In this document: positions 9,022 to 19,994 of the stretch, piece after piece
Numbering within the stretch: the first letter of the stretch is position 1
How the letters are laid out: every line of letters begins with the position of its first letter
Assembly: GCF_002776525.5 (NCBI RefSeq)
Contig: NC_045438.1
Span: 152,257,947 to 152,321,946 of the forward strand
DNA length: 64,000 nucleotides
DNA from: Piliocolobus tephrosceles
Taxonomy: Eukaryota > Chordata > Mammalia > Primates > Cercopithecidae
Direction of reading: 5' to 3'
Notes under the pieces: model-generated
What the model saw: the letters and a program-made list of their open reading frames with translations, nothing else
Databases searched by the model: none
Told to the model about the DNA's origin: nothing
Position numbers and translations under genes: made by a program

Positions 9022-9977
9022 AACTGCTGAATGGTTTGAAATTCATGCAGGGTCAAAAGAAGGTCCCCTCTTAAACCAAACCAGGGTCCCTCCCTTTTAC
9101 TGAGGGCCTATTTCTCTGTATTTTGATGCTTGTCAGGTAGCATATTAAGACTCATCCGTCTGTGGAAACTTACCTTTGGAAAGATACCATAGAAATAACT
9201 ACAAATATATACGCATGCCAAGAGTAACTCCACCTTGTTCCCCAGGACCCCAGAGAAAGATTGTTGGTATTGCATATCGTGACACCCTAGCACACAGCAA
9301 AGGTCAATTACACTTTCCAAAATGCCAGTGAAACCAGATTATGAAGCAAAAACCTGTAATCCTGTAAATTTCACTATTCTAAAGCCAGACTTACCCATGT
9401 GGACTGCAGGTTACCCCATACATTTCTACGTACACACATACCCAGCAACCTTCGTATATGTTATCAAAAAGAGAACCTGGACCCATCTGGCCCAGCAAGC
9501 CAGTAAAATGAGGAATGCTATCTATCAGAACAGATTAGCTTTAGACTACCTCCTAGCCCGGGAAGGTAGACTGGAAAGTTCAGTCTAACAAATTGCTGCC
9601 TAGAAATCGATGACAATGGAAAGGCAATTATGGAAATAACTGCAAGAATGAGAAAATTAGCCCATGTTCCAGTTGAAACTTGGAAAGGGTGGTCTCCAGC
9701 GTCTTTCTTTGGTGGCTGGTTTTTGTTTTTCGGAGGGTTCAAGATTTCTGTAGGAGTGGTTCTGGCCATACTAGGAAGTTGCTTAATACTCCTTTGTTTC
9801 TTACCTCTCCTTGTTAGAAGCTTTCAATCAACTATAGAAGCAATAATAGCTAGGCAAACTACCGGTCAGCTAATGGCTCTGTGTAAATCAACCTTTGTCT
9901 AAAGAAGAAAACTTGTCTCTACAGGCAGAACTAAGCAATACTAATGCCTTCTATTAAACTTCTTTTATAAAAGACAT

Positions 9978-9989
9978 CAAGGGGGAAAG
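9978..9989 (+). other. Polypurine tract of the provirus
   Basis: CAAGGGGGAAAG directly precedes the 3' LTR's TG. It is the expected plus-strand primer site and fixes the 3' LTR start at 9990. Confidence 0.88.
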
Positions 9990-10552
9990 TGAGGCAGAAA
10001 TTTAAAAATAAATATGCATTCATTCACTCTAAGAAAAGTAACAGGCAAGGCAAGGGTTAAAAAAGAAAAGAACAAGTGTTCCTCTGCTAGTGCAGCAAGC
10101 TTGCCTCAAGGACAGTTATAAAATAACACTGTTTAAGAAGCCAAGGTCAAAGGAATGGGCTCCAGACACCCGCCCTCCAGAGCAAGGCTGAAGGAACAAA
10201 AAAAAGGAGAAAGACAAATTATTTTACTGTTACTCCTTTCCCAGGCTTCTTAAGCATGATTATGTTTTACAAATGTCTGTATTTAGCCAGTTCTTGTTTT
10301 CCTTTCAATGCAGCTACAAGGCCACTGGCTATGCAAGGCCACAAGTTAGGCTATGCTATAGATTATGTGACCTATCATATGATTAACTGCTTTTATTTTA
10401 TTTATTGTAAGTCCACTTATAAAAACCCCGCTCTGTCTTTGTTTAATGCCCAGTTTTTTGGATATGAATCTACTGAGCCGATGCATACCTAAAATAAACA
10501 ATCTTCCTGTTTCTCTCATATTGGTCTCTCCGTTCCTCAGTTTACCGCAGCA
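9990..10552 (+). repeat. 3' LTR of the provirus, complete
   Basis: 563 bp from TGAGGCAG to CGCAGCA. U3 is present, with a TATA box at 10419-10425 (TATAAAA) and the polyadenylation signal AATAAA at 10493-10498, so R starts near 10445-10450. The terminal 52 bases differ from the direct 5' arm by about nine substitutions and two 1-base indels. This is the only LTR copy here with a promoter. Confidence 0.88.
10413..10500 (+). promoter_or_regulatory. TATA box and polyadenylation signal of the 3' LTR
   Basis: TATAAAA at 10419-10425 and AATAAA at 10493-10498 are spaced as in a retroviral U3-R. Present activity is unknown. Confidence 0.6.
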
Positions 10553-10556
10553 ACAG

Positions 10557-10687
10557 GGTCTTGTTCTACCACCCAGGCTGGAGTGCAGTGGTGCTCACTG
10601 CAGCCTCAAACTCCTGGGCTCAAGCAATCTTCCTGCCTCAGTCTTCCAAAGCATTGGGATTTCAGGTGTGAGCCACCTCGCCTGGCC
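10557..10687 (-). repeat. Free left Alu monomer (FLAM-like), second part
   Basis: This continues the monomer interrupted by the provirus: 'ggtcttgttctacc' follows directly on 'gagacag' from 3547-3553. The joined element would be about 140 bp of body with a single monomer, so it is a FLAM or an early Alu. Its old age agrees with an old proviral insertion. Confidence 0.85.
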
Positions 10688-11461
10688 TTGAAGGCCACTT
10701 TTAAGAAAAGTTAAGCACCTTGAAATATTTAATAATGCTTAGGCCAAAATAATTCAATTTCCAGGTAACTGTACCCACCTGCTATGGGTAATAATTTCTC
10801 TTTCCTTCCCATCCCCATTTAGCAAGTCTCTGTCCTTTTCTTTTGTTGTGTGGTCCTTACAACTCTCAGCTCACAAACTCCATATGCAGGAAAGCTGTCC
10901 TTCTTTACTTTCTTTCACATATCTTGGACTTGGTATCTGGCCCCTCACCTTGCTGAGATGGGGGCCCAGGATTTATTTTCAGTCATTGCTGGCACACCAG
11001 GTCTCACAGTGACAAAGGCCGAGTTGCTGACTTGGTTTTAATTATCTGCCACACTAGAAGTTCCCATTGTCCTGGCCCACAAAGTCCCTTCGAGTCTTGT
11101 GGCTCTGATGCTTCTTTGTCACTTGTGGGTAAGGGAATCTTGGCTGGGACTGGGAGCCCTGTGCCTGGAGTCCTTTCTGTTGTCCCTGGGGCACATCCTC
11201 CTGGTGCTGATTTGAAGAGGGGTGGGGGACAGGTTTGCAGAAAACACTCTCTCCCCTTCAGGATCCAGAAGAATAATACCCCTTCCTCATCCCATTGTGT
11301 TCTCTCTAAGGTGCTGCTCCTCTCTCCTGTTATTGACACCCGATATCTTCTCCTCATGGGTTCAGACTTTTACAAAAGGCAGTGAGAGCTGTGGACTTTT
11401 GCTCTTTGCTTAAAATGGGAGAATTTAAATACACAGAGAATAGCTTTGTAGCTATTTGGTA
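10688..11461. other. Unique sequence
   Basis: No recognised repeat is seen. Long open frames at 11004-11357 (-) and 11032-11385 (+) overlap on opposite strands and have no recognisable domain, start context or splice structure. I do not call them genes. Confidence 0.5.
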
Positions 11462-11703
11462 GCATTTTGGTAGACCAAGGCAGGTGGATCACCTGAGGTC
11501 AGGAGTTCAAGATCAGCCTGACCAACATGGAGAAACCCCATCTCTACTAAAAATACAAAATTAGTCGGGCGTGGTGGCACGTGTCTGTAATCCCAGCTAC
11601 TCAGGAGGCTGAGGCAGGAGAATCACTTGAATATTTGAGATGGAGGTTGCAGTGAGCCAAGATCGCGCCATTGCACTCCAGTCTGTGCAACAAATTCCCT
11701 CTC

Positions 11704-11729
<26 letters not shown>
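11462..11729 (+). repeat. Alu, 5' truncated
   Basis: It begins within the left monomer (attttggtagaccaaggcagg) and runs to a 28-base A-run at 11702-11729. The left end lacks the GGCCGGGCG head. Confidence 0.88.
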
Positions 11730-11736
<7 letters not shown>

Positions 11737-11837
11737 GTACCTTGCTGTAAGGTATCTGATTACCAAATAAAGCAAATAGAGGTCACATTGAAGTATGTAT
11801 TCCCTGAAAGAAAAAAGTAAATAAGAAAAGACACAAA

Positions 11838-12140
11838 GCCGGGCATGGTGGCTCACACCTGTAATCCTGTAATCCCAGCACTTTGGGAGGCCGAGGAGGG
11901 TGGATCACCTGAGGTCAGGAGTTCGAGACCAGCCTGGCCAACATGGTGAAACCCCATCTCTACTAAAAATACGAAAAATTATCTGGACATGGTGGTGGGC
12001 AGCTGTAATCCCAGCTACTGGGGAGGCTGAGGCAGGAGAATAGCTTGAACCTGGGAGGCAGAGATTGTACCACTGCATTCCAGCCTGGGCAACAAGAGTG
12101 AAATTCTATCTCAAAAAAAAAAAGAAAAGAAAAAAAAAAC
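11838..12140 (+). repeat. Full-length Alu
   Basis: It runs from 'gccgggcatggtgg' to an A-rich tail. An 8-base internal duplication gives 'taatcctgtaatccc'. Flanking GACACAAAG repeats form the target duplication. Confidence 0.92.
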
Positions 12141-12275
12141 AAAGGACACAAAGAAGGAGAGATAGAAAGTCGTGGGACTTTAGCAACTGAGTTTGGGGCC
12201 ATTTTAAACAGTGAAATTTCCAATAAAAAGCACAACTATGTGAAAACTAAGACACTAGATCAACTGTAAAAAAGA

Positions 12276-12541
12276 AACTTAGCCATGGTTCGCACCTGTG
12301 ATCCCAGCACATTGGGAAGTTGAGGCAAGAGGGTCCCTTGAACCCAGCAGTTCATGACCAGCTGGGGCAACATAGTGAGACCTCATCTCTACAAATTAAA
12401 AAAATTAGCCAGGCGTGGTGGTACACGCCTGTAGTCCTAGCTACTTGGGAGGCTGAGGTGGGAGGATTTTGTGAGCCCTGATCTCACCACTGTACTCCAG
12501 CTTGGGGAACACAGCAAGATCTTGTTAAAAAAAAAAAAAAA
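12276..12541 (+). repeat. Old Alu
   Basis: Alu without a clear head: 'agccatggttcgcacctgtgatcccagc' to a 14-base A-run. It is highly diverged, as in AluJ. Confidence 0.85.
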
Positions 12542-12829
12542 GATGCTTATTTACAATATGAGAGCTGAAGCAGGAAGGCAAAGCATTGCTTTGTTCCACT
12601 TGAATGTGAAAATGTGCATCTCAGGTGACTTAAGGAAGACTTCGGGAAGCTCTTTGACCAATACTGGGCCCGTTGCCTGTTTTATTTACCCTATTTGAAC
12701 AAATCAAAGCAAATGAGCACATAGGGTTTTCTTTAGAAGAATTATTTATAAAGTCCTTCAAACATGAACAGCTGCTGTACACGTGCAGATCATCATATTA
12801 TCAAATGCAAAAGTCAGTGACAGCTATAA

Positions 12830-13395
12830 AGATATATAATAGTAATAGTTAGCATTTGTTGAACAATTACTGTATTATATTCTAAGCACCCTATTACGTG
12901 CTTGGAGCACATGATCTTAATCCTCAAACACATTTGTGCATTAAATACTATTACTGTACCCAGATTACAAATGTGGAAATTGAGGCAGATAGATTAGTTA
13001 TGTAACTTGCCTAAAGCTGAACAGCAGGGCTGGGCGCGGTGGCTCACACCTGTAATCCCAGCACTTTGGGAGGCCAAGGCAGGTGGATCACTGGGGGTCA
13101 GGAGGTCGAGACCAGCCTGACCAACATGATGAAACCCTGTCTCTACTAAAAGTACAAAATTAGCCAGGTGTGGTCCTGTAGTCCTGTAGCCTGTAGATCC
13201 AGCTACTTGAGAGGCTGAGGCAGAAGAATTGCTTGAACTCGGGAAGTGGAGGTTGCAGTGAGCTGAGATCATGCCATTGCACTCCAGCCTAGGCAACAAG
13301 AATGAAACTCTGTCTAAAAACAAAGCAAAACAAAAAAGCTGAACAGCAAAGATCTTTCTGCCCCCGAATCCAACTCTTAACCACTGTGCCATACT
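12830..13395 (+). repeat. MIR, split by an Alu
   Basis: MIR is read on the + strand at 12834-13026 (gcatttgttgaacaattactg ... ttgaggcagatag ... taacttgcc) and again at 13349-13395 (ccaactcttaaccactgtgcc). The Alu at 13028-13334 separates the parts. The 14-bp duplication AAAGCTGAACAGCA (13013-13026 and 13335-13348) is exact. Confidence 0.85.
13028..13334 (+). repeat. Full-length Alu inside the MIR
   Basis: It runs from 'ggctgggcgcggtggctcac' to an A-rich tail. A small local expansion (cctgtagtcctgtagcctgtag) lies in the middle. Confidence 0.93.
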
Positions 13396-13544
13396 GCCTC
13401 TTGGCTGCAGAGGTGTCTTATTAAAATGAGATTGAAGTAAAAGGAAAAATAGAGGGACAGTAGTACTTTCAGATTATCAGGATTTATTGAGAACCCAGTG
13501 TGGGGTGGTGCCCATGCTTTTACTCAGAATGTTAAAGTAGACAA

Positions 13545-13880
13545 GTTTTTTCTTCTTCTTTTTCTTTTTTCTTTTCTTTTCTTTCTTTTTTTTTTTTTTG
13601 ATGTGGAGTCTTGCTCTGTCCCCAGGCTGGAGTGCAATGGCACAATTTTGGCTCACTGCAACCTCAACCTCCTGGGTTCCAGAAATTCTCCTGCCTCAGC
13701 CTCCCTAGCAGCTGGGACTACAGGCTCGCACCACCACGCCCAGCTAATTTTTGTATTTTTTAGTAGAGACGGGGTTTCACCATGTTGTCCAGGATGGTCT
13801 CGATCTCTTGACCTCATGATCTGCCCGTCTTGGCCTCCCTAAGTGCTGGGATTACAGGCTGGAGTCACCGTGACCAGCCT
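13545..13880 (-). repeat. Full-length Alu
   Basis: A T/C-rich tail, then body 13600-13880. AAAGTAGACAA flanks both sides (13534-13544 and 13881-13891). Confidence 0.93.
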
Positions 13881-13891
13881 AAAGTAGACAA

Positions 13892-14775
13892 TTTGAAGAA
13901 CTAGGGGGCAGGTTCAGTTCACTGGTTTTTCAGTTTGGATCTGCCACTAATCTCACTTCCCTGTGAATGTGAGATGTTTCCTCTATCTAGACACAGTATT
14001 GTATACCTGAATATTCATTAAATTACTATTCCTGTAGTTCTTTTTCCTTTCCTTGTAAACTATAGATTTTTTTTTAAAGGGCCAACTGTGATGCTATTTA
14101 CAGCCGGGTTGATTCTGGAGCCACCTCTATTCTTGAACTAAGTGTTGGCTCAAATAGCATGTTGTCTGTGAAGCTCCTTCGCTGACTCCACAGTTTTCTC
14201 CCTTGTATCGTATCAAATTGAGGACATGTGTGTTAGGGAACCAAGTGCTACTGCCCTGCATCGCATCTGTCATGACTCCTGCACAAGAACGGTGTGGACG
14301 CTGTCCGTCAACACATCCAAATCAGGACGTCTTGGTATTTAGAAATTCAGGGACTGCATGAGGTCTGCCACTCAAAGCAGTTCTTTCCAATTAGAGCTGA
14401 TTCTCATGATTCAAGGCAGTTCTGTTCTGTGAAGTTGCTGGGCGCTGGATTAGTGAACACTGAACTACTGCTCCCAAGGGAAAAACAGGGTTAGGTTCTT
14501 GCAAGCCTCTGGTCACATTTTCAACAACTGATCAGTACTTAGCTTTGTTTTCTGTGTGTTTGTGTTTAAAGACAGCTTACGTTATACAGGTTGTTGATTC
14601 GTTAACGTTGAACTCATGGCCAACACCATGGTAACTCATGCTGGAGCAAAGCTTATTGAACACGCGTCTGTTCTCCATAAGGCACATGGCAACTTTCTGG
14701 TGCTCAGGAACACTAAGCAGCAATTGGGCACTACGGGTGGGGCCATTTTAACACCAAAATTAAGACCAAAAAGCA
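13892..14775. other. Unassigned non-coding sequence, possibly an ancient repeat
   Basis: No exon-like features are visible. The part 14430-14770 has the feel of an old interspersed element (for example 'gtttaaagacagcttacg ... attgattcgttaacg'), but I cannot name it. Confidence 0.4.
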
Positions 14776-15099
14776 GCCGGGAGCGGTGGTTCAAGTCTGT
14801 AATCCCAGTACTTTGGAAGGCCAGAGCCGGTGGATCACTTGAAGTCAGGAGTTTGAGACAAGCCTGACAAACATGGCAAAACCACATCTCTACTAAAAAT
14901 ACAAAAATTAGCTGGGTGTGGTGGCGGGCACCTGTAGTCCCAGCTACTTGGGAGGCTGAGACAGGATAATCGCTTAAACCTGGAAGGCAGAGATTGCAGG
15001 GAGCCGAGATCGCACCTCTGCACTCCAGCCTGGGCAACAGAGCAATACTCCACCGCAAAAAATAAATAAATACATAAATACATAAATACATAAGTAAAT
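14776..15099 (+). repeat. Full-length Alu with A-rich microsatellite tail
   Basis: It runs from 'gccgggagcggtgg' to a tail grown into (AATAAATACAT)n-like repeats at about 15056-15099. Confidence 0.92.
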
Positions 15100-15544
15100 G
15101 TCCTGTCTACTGTACCCTTCTAGGTTATCTCCATCTTTCATTGTGTTAAAGTTATTTTTAGTTGCAGAAAACTAACAACCATACAAATAAATCTTGTCCA
15201 TAGTCGTGCAAATAATCCCACTGTGTCCAGTGAAATGCAATTGATTATTGCCCTGAAACTAAACCTGTTTTTTGTGTATTTGTAAGTTCATCTCGGCATT
15301 TCTTTTTATCTGTATATGTGTCATTCTTTGAATTTCCCTTTGAACTTGCTGTAACATACTAGTGGTTACCTCATTAATGAATGAGTTAAAGAAAATTCTT
15401 GACCAATGTTCATTTTATGTATGAGAGTCATGATTCCAACTTTTTATGTTAAAATTTATTCTTTAACAATTTTTTGCTTAATTCTAACTATTTCTAATTT
15501 CTATTGTGATTTCCTCCATAAGACATAATTTATTTAGAAATGCC
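15100..15544. mobile_element. AT-rich sequence, probably partly L1M
   Basis: No gene is seen. The second half (from about 15290) resembles antisense L1M ORF2-like text that continues beyond the Alu at 15545-15848. Confidence 0.4.
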
Positions 15545-15848
15545 TTTTTTTTTTTTTTTTTTTTTTGTGATGGAGTCCTCACACTGTCACCTGGGCTAGA
15601 GTGCAATAGCATGATCTCAGCTGATTGCAACCTCCACTTCCTGAGTGTACATGACTCTCCTGCCTCAGCCTCCTGAGTAGCTGGCATTACAGGGACACCC
15701 CACCATATCCGGTTAATTTTTGGTATTTTTAGTAGAGACAGAGTTTCACTATGTTGGCCAGACTGGTCTCAAACTCCCGACTTCATGATCCGCCCACCTC
15801 GGCCTCCCGAAGTGCTGGGATTACAGGTGTGAGCCACCATGCCTGGCC
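15545..15848 (-). repeat. Full-length Alu
   Basis: A 23-base T-run is followed by 'tgatggagtcctcac' and an end at 'gcctggcc'. It splits L1M-like DNA. Confidence 0.92.
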
Positions 15849-16385
15849 TAGGAGTGCATTTTTAAGTTTCCAAACATTATCAATTTTTAAATAGCTTATT
15901 TTTTTTACCATTAATCTTGTTTTAATTATAATATTTATAGAAATGTGGGTTTTTTTTTATTGTATGGTTTCTTCAAATTTTGTTGATATTTTATTTCTGA
16001 CCTAAAACCTGGTCAATATTTATAAATGGTCACAGTGTACTTGGAAAGCATGCATCTTGGTTAGGTTCAGATCTTTTCTGTCCTTACTTATTTTAGCCTT
16101 TAATAAACTATTTTCTGATACTTAAAATTCCCCATTTTGATCAGGAATTCTAACTTCTCACTATAATTCTGTTAGTTATTACTTTATGTATTTTGAACTA
16201 ATTTGTTAGGCTTTACAAATTAATGAAGTGTGTGTGTGAGTGTGAGAGAATTATTTCTGCTATTATTATGTAGTGTCCTATTTCTATTACTTTTTTCTTA
16301 GTAAAGTCTTTTGCTTCATATTCTATTTCATTTGATATTCATATTTTACATCCTTTTAATCAGTATTGAACAAATATATCTTTTG
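15849..16385 (-). mobile_element. Ancient L1M/HAL1-like fragment, antisense
   Basis: AT-rich sequence has antisense L1 ORF2-like phrases (tttgttgatattttatttctgacctaaa and following). There is no open frame, and the subfamily is not determined. Confidence 0.55.
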
Positions 16386-16435
16386 TTTGTTTGTTTAGTT
16401 TTTTGTTGTTGTTGTTCATGTTGTTGTTGTTTTTC

Positions 16436-16734
16436 TTTTTTTTTTTTTTTTTGAGACGGAGTCTCGCTCTGTTGCCCAGGCTGGAGTGCAGTGGCCGGAT
16501 CTCAGCTCACTGCAAGCTCCGCCTCCCGGGTTCACGCCATTCTCCTGCCTCAGCCTCCCGAGTGGCTGGGACTACAGGCGCCTGCCACCTCGCCCGGCTA
16601 GTTTTTTGTATTTTTTAGTAGAGACGGGGTTTCACCGTGTTAGCCAGGATGGTCTTGATCTGCTGACCTCGTGATCTGCCCATCTCGGCCTCCCAAAGTG
16701 CTGGGATTACAGGCTTGAGCCACCGCGCCCGGCC
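16436..16734 (-). repeat. Young AluY, Old World monkey type
   Basis: Almost unmutated. Read on its own strand it has GGCTCAAGCCTGTAATCC, and GATCCGGCCACTGC in the right monomer. Both are typical of the AluY lineage expanded in Old World monkeys. It inserted into the T-tail of the older Alu at 16746, duplicating about CATGTTGTTGTTGTTTTT (seen again as CATGTTGTCGTTTTT). Confidence 0.93.
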
Positions 16735-16745
16735 CCATGTTGTCG

Positions 16746-17032
16746 TTTTTGAGATGGGATCTGGCTTTGTCACCCAGGCTGGAGTGCAGTGGTGCAACCT
16801 CAGCTCACTGTAGCTCCCGCCTCCCGCATTCAAGTGATTCTCCTGCCTCAGCCTCCTGAGTAGCTGGGATTACAGGAGCACACCACCGCGTCTGGATAAT
16901 TTTTTTATTTTTAGTAGAGGCGGGGTTTTGCCATGTTGGCCAGAATGGTCTCAGACTCCTGACCTCAAGTGATCCGCCTCCCTCGGCCTCCCAAAGTGCT
17001 GGGATTACAGGTGTGAGCCACCGCGCCCAGAC
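16746..17032 (-). repeat. Older full-length Alu
   Basis: Body from 'gagatgggatctggc' to 'ccgcgcccagac'. Its (TTG)n-rich tail is displaced to 16398-16435 by the younger AluY. Confidence 0.92.
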
Positions 17033-18024
17033 TGGCCCTCAGATTTCTAAAGACCAAAATAGTGAGAAAAGAATGTGCAATGACAGAATCAGTGTCTGTA
17101 AGTGAAAAACAAAATCCTATTTTTTTTTTCCTGTTTCCGAAGTGAGATTTGAAAAGCATTCCTGTCAGGCATCTATGTCAAGAGAACACTGTGTGATTTC
17201 ACAGGAGTCACCATACCTGCAACGGAAATAGAAGGATTTCAGGTGATTCTTCCAACACTCCTCTGAATAGGTTAACACAGAGTATTAGGAGTAGTAATTC
17301 AGAGTAGCAAGTTTGTAAGGGTAAAAGACTCGATTAAAAACAATAATATTTATTGTCACTAAGCTCTTTCTATAAACGGGACAAATTTTCAACCTGTCCT
17401 TCAAAATTTCATTCAGGGACCAATTTTAGGGTAGAAAGCTCTAGTGACTGAGAAGGCCGTGCTACTTAAAGGAGTTGCAAACTTGCTTTCTCTGAGCTGA
17501 TCTGCCTTGTTTAACTTGCAGTATTTCTTTCTTTCTGTAATTGAAAGTGCAAGCTGTTGGCAGACCATTTGCCTTCCCCCAGGTCAGGGCAGGCCCCACC
17601 AGTTCCCATTGTGTTATCCCCCGCTTGATTTACACATTTATTTCACTTGCCTGGCCTCTGCAGACATTTATTTCCAACTTCTGAATGTTGTGTTACCTGC
17701 TAATAATTGCTGTATGATAAATTTACCTCCAGGCTTTTATTATTATTACTCATCTGGTAAATGTTTTTCCATACTATCCCCTTGAAGTATTTCACTGAAG
17801 TTTCGTATAATATAAAAGCCAACTGGTGAATCAAATGGCCTTTTTACACAACATTTGGTTTGGGATTTTTATTTAAGTGTTATAGACCCTAGGAACTTCT
17901 CATATGAGAAACGTGTTTCTTTTTCCCCAGATTAATCATTGATCATTACTATAAGGAGCTAAGCATGAATCAAAAATTGTTCCCCACTTTTTTCCCATTG
18001 TAGGCCTCCGTCCTCATTAACTTA
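17033..18024. other. Unique sequence
   Basis: About 1 kb without recognised repeats and with ordinary composition. The open frame at 17507-17785 has no recognisable domain and no splice context that I trust. Confidence 0.5.
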
Positions 18025-18318
18025 GAGTTTTGCTCTGTCGCCCAGGCTGAAGTGCAGTGGTGTGTGATCGTGGTTGACTGTAACCTCAACCGTTCAGGCT
18101 CAAGTGATCCTCTCACTTCAGCCTCCCAAATAGCTGGGACCACAGGTGTGCACCACCACACCTGGCTATTTCATTATTATCATTAGTAGTAGAAGTAGTA
18201 GAGATGAGGTCTCGCTATGTTATCCAGGTTGGTCTCGAACTCCTGGGCTCAAGCAATCCTCCTCCTGCCTCAGCCTCCTAAAGTGCTGGGATTACAAGCA
18301 TGAGCCACCGCGCCCCGT
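18025..18318 (-). repeat. Alu
   Basis: 'gagttttgctctgtcgcccagg' to 'ccaccgcgcccc'. The poly-T tail is absent or eroded, and an internal (AGTAGT)n-like run lies near 18185. Confidence 0.88.
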
Positions 18319-18796
18319 CTCATTCCGTACTTTTTGATTCATTTCATTCCTATGGCACCATTCTGTTATACTTCTAAGAAACTTAAAAAAAAAAAAAAAG
18401 GAGTTTGTTTTGATTTATACTTCTAGAAGGAGTCTCTGGGATTTGTAATAGAACCCAGGAACACCAGAGAGCTATTTTAAGCAGAAATGAGTCTTGCATA
18501 GAGAACAAACAGAATGACGGAAGTTCTGGAGTATGTGTCGTGTGTTTGGTAAACTATGGAAGCCATTTTAGAATCTTTCCAAGTAAAACATGCTATCAAG
18601 ACTTTTGGTGATAACTTTTGCCAAGTTGTAAGGAGACCGGTTTATCCCATTAGCTCAGTCTTCTTCAGTGCTGCGTCCCATGGTTTATCCTGGCTTTCCC
18701 CATTCTAAAGCATTCCTTAGTCTTCCTGAAGATTTGTCTCAAAAAGAAGATCCCTGCATATATGCCACTGCCTACCCTTTGATTCTTACTCTAGTG
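18319..18796. other. Unique sequence
   Basis: Nothing recognisable except a 15-base A-run at about 18385-18399. Confidence 0.45.
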
Positions 18797-18798
18797 TT

Positions 18799-18829
<31 letters not shown>

Positions 18830-19112
18830 GAGACAGAGTATCGCTCTGTCTCCCAGGCTGGAATGCAGTGGCACAATCTTGGCTCACTGCAACTTCTGCC
18901 TCTCAGATTCAAACAATTCTCCTGCTTCAGCCTCCTGAGTAGATGGGATTACAGGCACATGCCACCACGCCCAGCTAATTTTTGTATTTTTAGTAGAGAC
19001 AGGGTTTCACCATATTGGCCAGGCTGGTCTCAAACTCCTGACTTCAGGTGATCTGTCTGCCTCGGCTTCCCGAAGTGCTGGGATTACAGGTGTGAGCCAC
19101 CTCGCCCAACCC
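18797..19112 (-). repeat. Full-length Alu
   Basis: A (TTTTG)n tail, then body to 'ccacctcgcccaac'. ACTCTAGT flanks both sides (18789-18796 and from 19115). Confidence 0.92.
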
Positions 19113-19349
19113 CCACTCTAGTTTCTAATGTCTGCTATCAGTTACATACTAGGACTGCATTCTTGCCTTTATTGACAAAGTGACCTGGGACACCAGTAGG
19201 ACAACTTAAGCTCTTCATACAGTTATTGCAATGAATTTGCTTTTTGTTCCTTTGTATTTATAAACATCCGGAGGAAACAAAGAAAGAGAAAGCAAGCAAG
19301 TGGGAAGATTTCAACACTCTGCTCTCATCTCCCCCATTTCACTTTTGAT

Positions 19350-19378
19350 TTATTATATATATATATATATATATATTT
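19350..19378. repeat. (TA)n microsatellite
   Basis: About 12 TA units next to the Alu tail, probably grown at its insertion site. Confidence 0.85.
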
Positions 19379-19686
19379 TGTTTGTTTGTTTGTTTGTTTG
19401 TTTGAGACGGAGTCTCGCTCTGTCACCCAGGCTGGAGTGCAGTGGCCACATCTCAGCTCACTGCAAGCTCCGCCTCCCCGGGTTCACGCCATTCTCCTAC
19501 CTCAGCCTCCCGAGTAGCTGGGACTACAGGCGCCCGCCATCTCACCCGGCTAATTTTTTGTATTTTTCAGTAGAGACGGGGTTTCACCTGGTTAGCCAGG
19601 ATGGTCTCGATCTCCTGACCTCGTGATCCGCCCATCTCAGCCTCCCAAAGTGCTGGGATTATAGGTGTGAGCCACCGCGCCCGGCC
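19378..19686 (-). repeat. Young AluY, Old World monkey type
   Basis: A (TTTG)n tail, then a near-consensus AluY with a 'gcaagctccgcctcc' middle and a GGCCACxTCTCAGCTCAC block like the monkey lineage. It sits head-on to a second Alu at 19687. Confidence 0.9.
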
Positions 19687-19994
19687 TATTTTTTTTTTTT
19701 TTATTTTTTTTTGGAGATGGAGTCTTGCTCTGTCACCCAGGCTGGAGTGCAGTGGCATGATCTTGGCTCACTGCAAGCTCCACCTCCCGGGTTCATGCCG
19801 TTCTCTTGCCTCAGCCTCCCAAGTAGCTGGGACTACAGGCGCCCGCCACTATACCCGGCTAATTTTTCGTATTTTTAGTAGAGACAGGGTTTCACTGTGT
19901 TAGCCAGGATGGTCTCGATCTCCTGACCTCGTGATCTTCCCGCCTCGGCCTCCCAAAGTGCTGGGGTTACAGGCGTGAGCCACCACGCCCAGCC
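19687..19994 (-). repeat. Full-length AluY-like
   Basis: T-rich tail, then body to 'ccaccacgcccagcc', directly after the preceding Alu in the same orientation. Confidence 0.92.

Larger units (their letters stand above)
7960..9902 (+). pseudogene. env pseudogene, split by an L1
   Basis: The ATG at 7960 opens a frame with a hydrophobic signal-peptide-like start rich in Leu. Cys-rich surface-subunit sequence follows to 8210, where an antisense L1 (8211-9005) interrupts it. The surface region resumes at 9022 but is full of stops. The open frame 9322-9588 holds the heptad and immunosuppressive-like region of the transmembrane subunit. The frame is then lost, and 9630-9902 encodes the membrane-proximal ectodomain, one long hydrophobic membrane-spanning segment (about residues 30-63) and a short cytoplasmic tail. 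Env would have mediated receptor binding and fusion. The L1, stops and a frameshift between the two transmembrane-subunit blocks make it non-functional. The overall type is gammaretrovirus-like. Confidence 0.8.
3554..10552 (+). mobile_element. Defective class I endogenous retrovirus (provirus), with a nested L1
   Basis: In order, the element has an abnormal 5' LTR (3554-3824), a primer binding site (3829-3846), a leader, gag, a deleted pol, env, a polypurine tract (9978-9989) and a 3' LTR (9990-10552). TG...CA ends and a 4-bp target duplication (ACAG, 3550-3553 and 10553-10556) mark the insertion, and the host Alu monomer reads straight through when the element is removed. Four-base duplications, a tRNA-Arg-type primer site, a single NC zinc-knuckle remnant and the integrase C-terminal block all point to class I (ERV1). 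Without the 795-bp L1 the provirus is about 6.2 kb. All three genes have stops and frame breaks, so it cannot encode a virus. I do not assign a named family. Confidence 0.88.

Noticed and set aside
7960..9902. Possible co-opted (syncytin-like) envelope gene
   Set aside because: The L1 insertion, many stops in the surface region and a frame break inside the transmembrane subunit exclude a full-length protein.
11004..11385. Overlapping 117-codon frames on both strands
   Set aside because: There is no recognisable domain, no splice signals that I trust, and opposite-strand overlap of equal length. This looks like chance in unique DNA.
13498..13842. Long open frame through an Alu (and many similar ones, for example 12994-13392, 14636-15091, 32098-32469, 49312-49716)
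   Set aside because: Antisense Alu consensus is open in several frames. These translations are all Alu-derived, with the usual 'SPRLECSG' and 'WDYR' type text.
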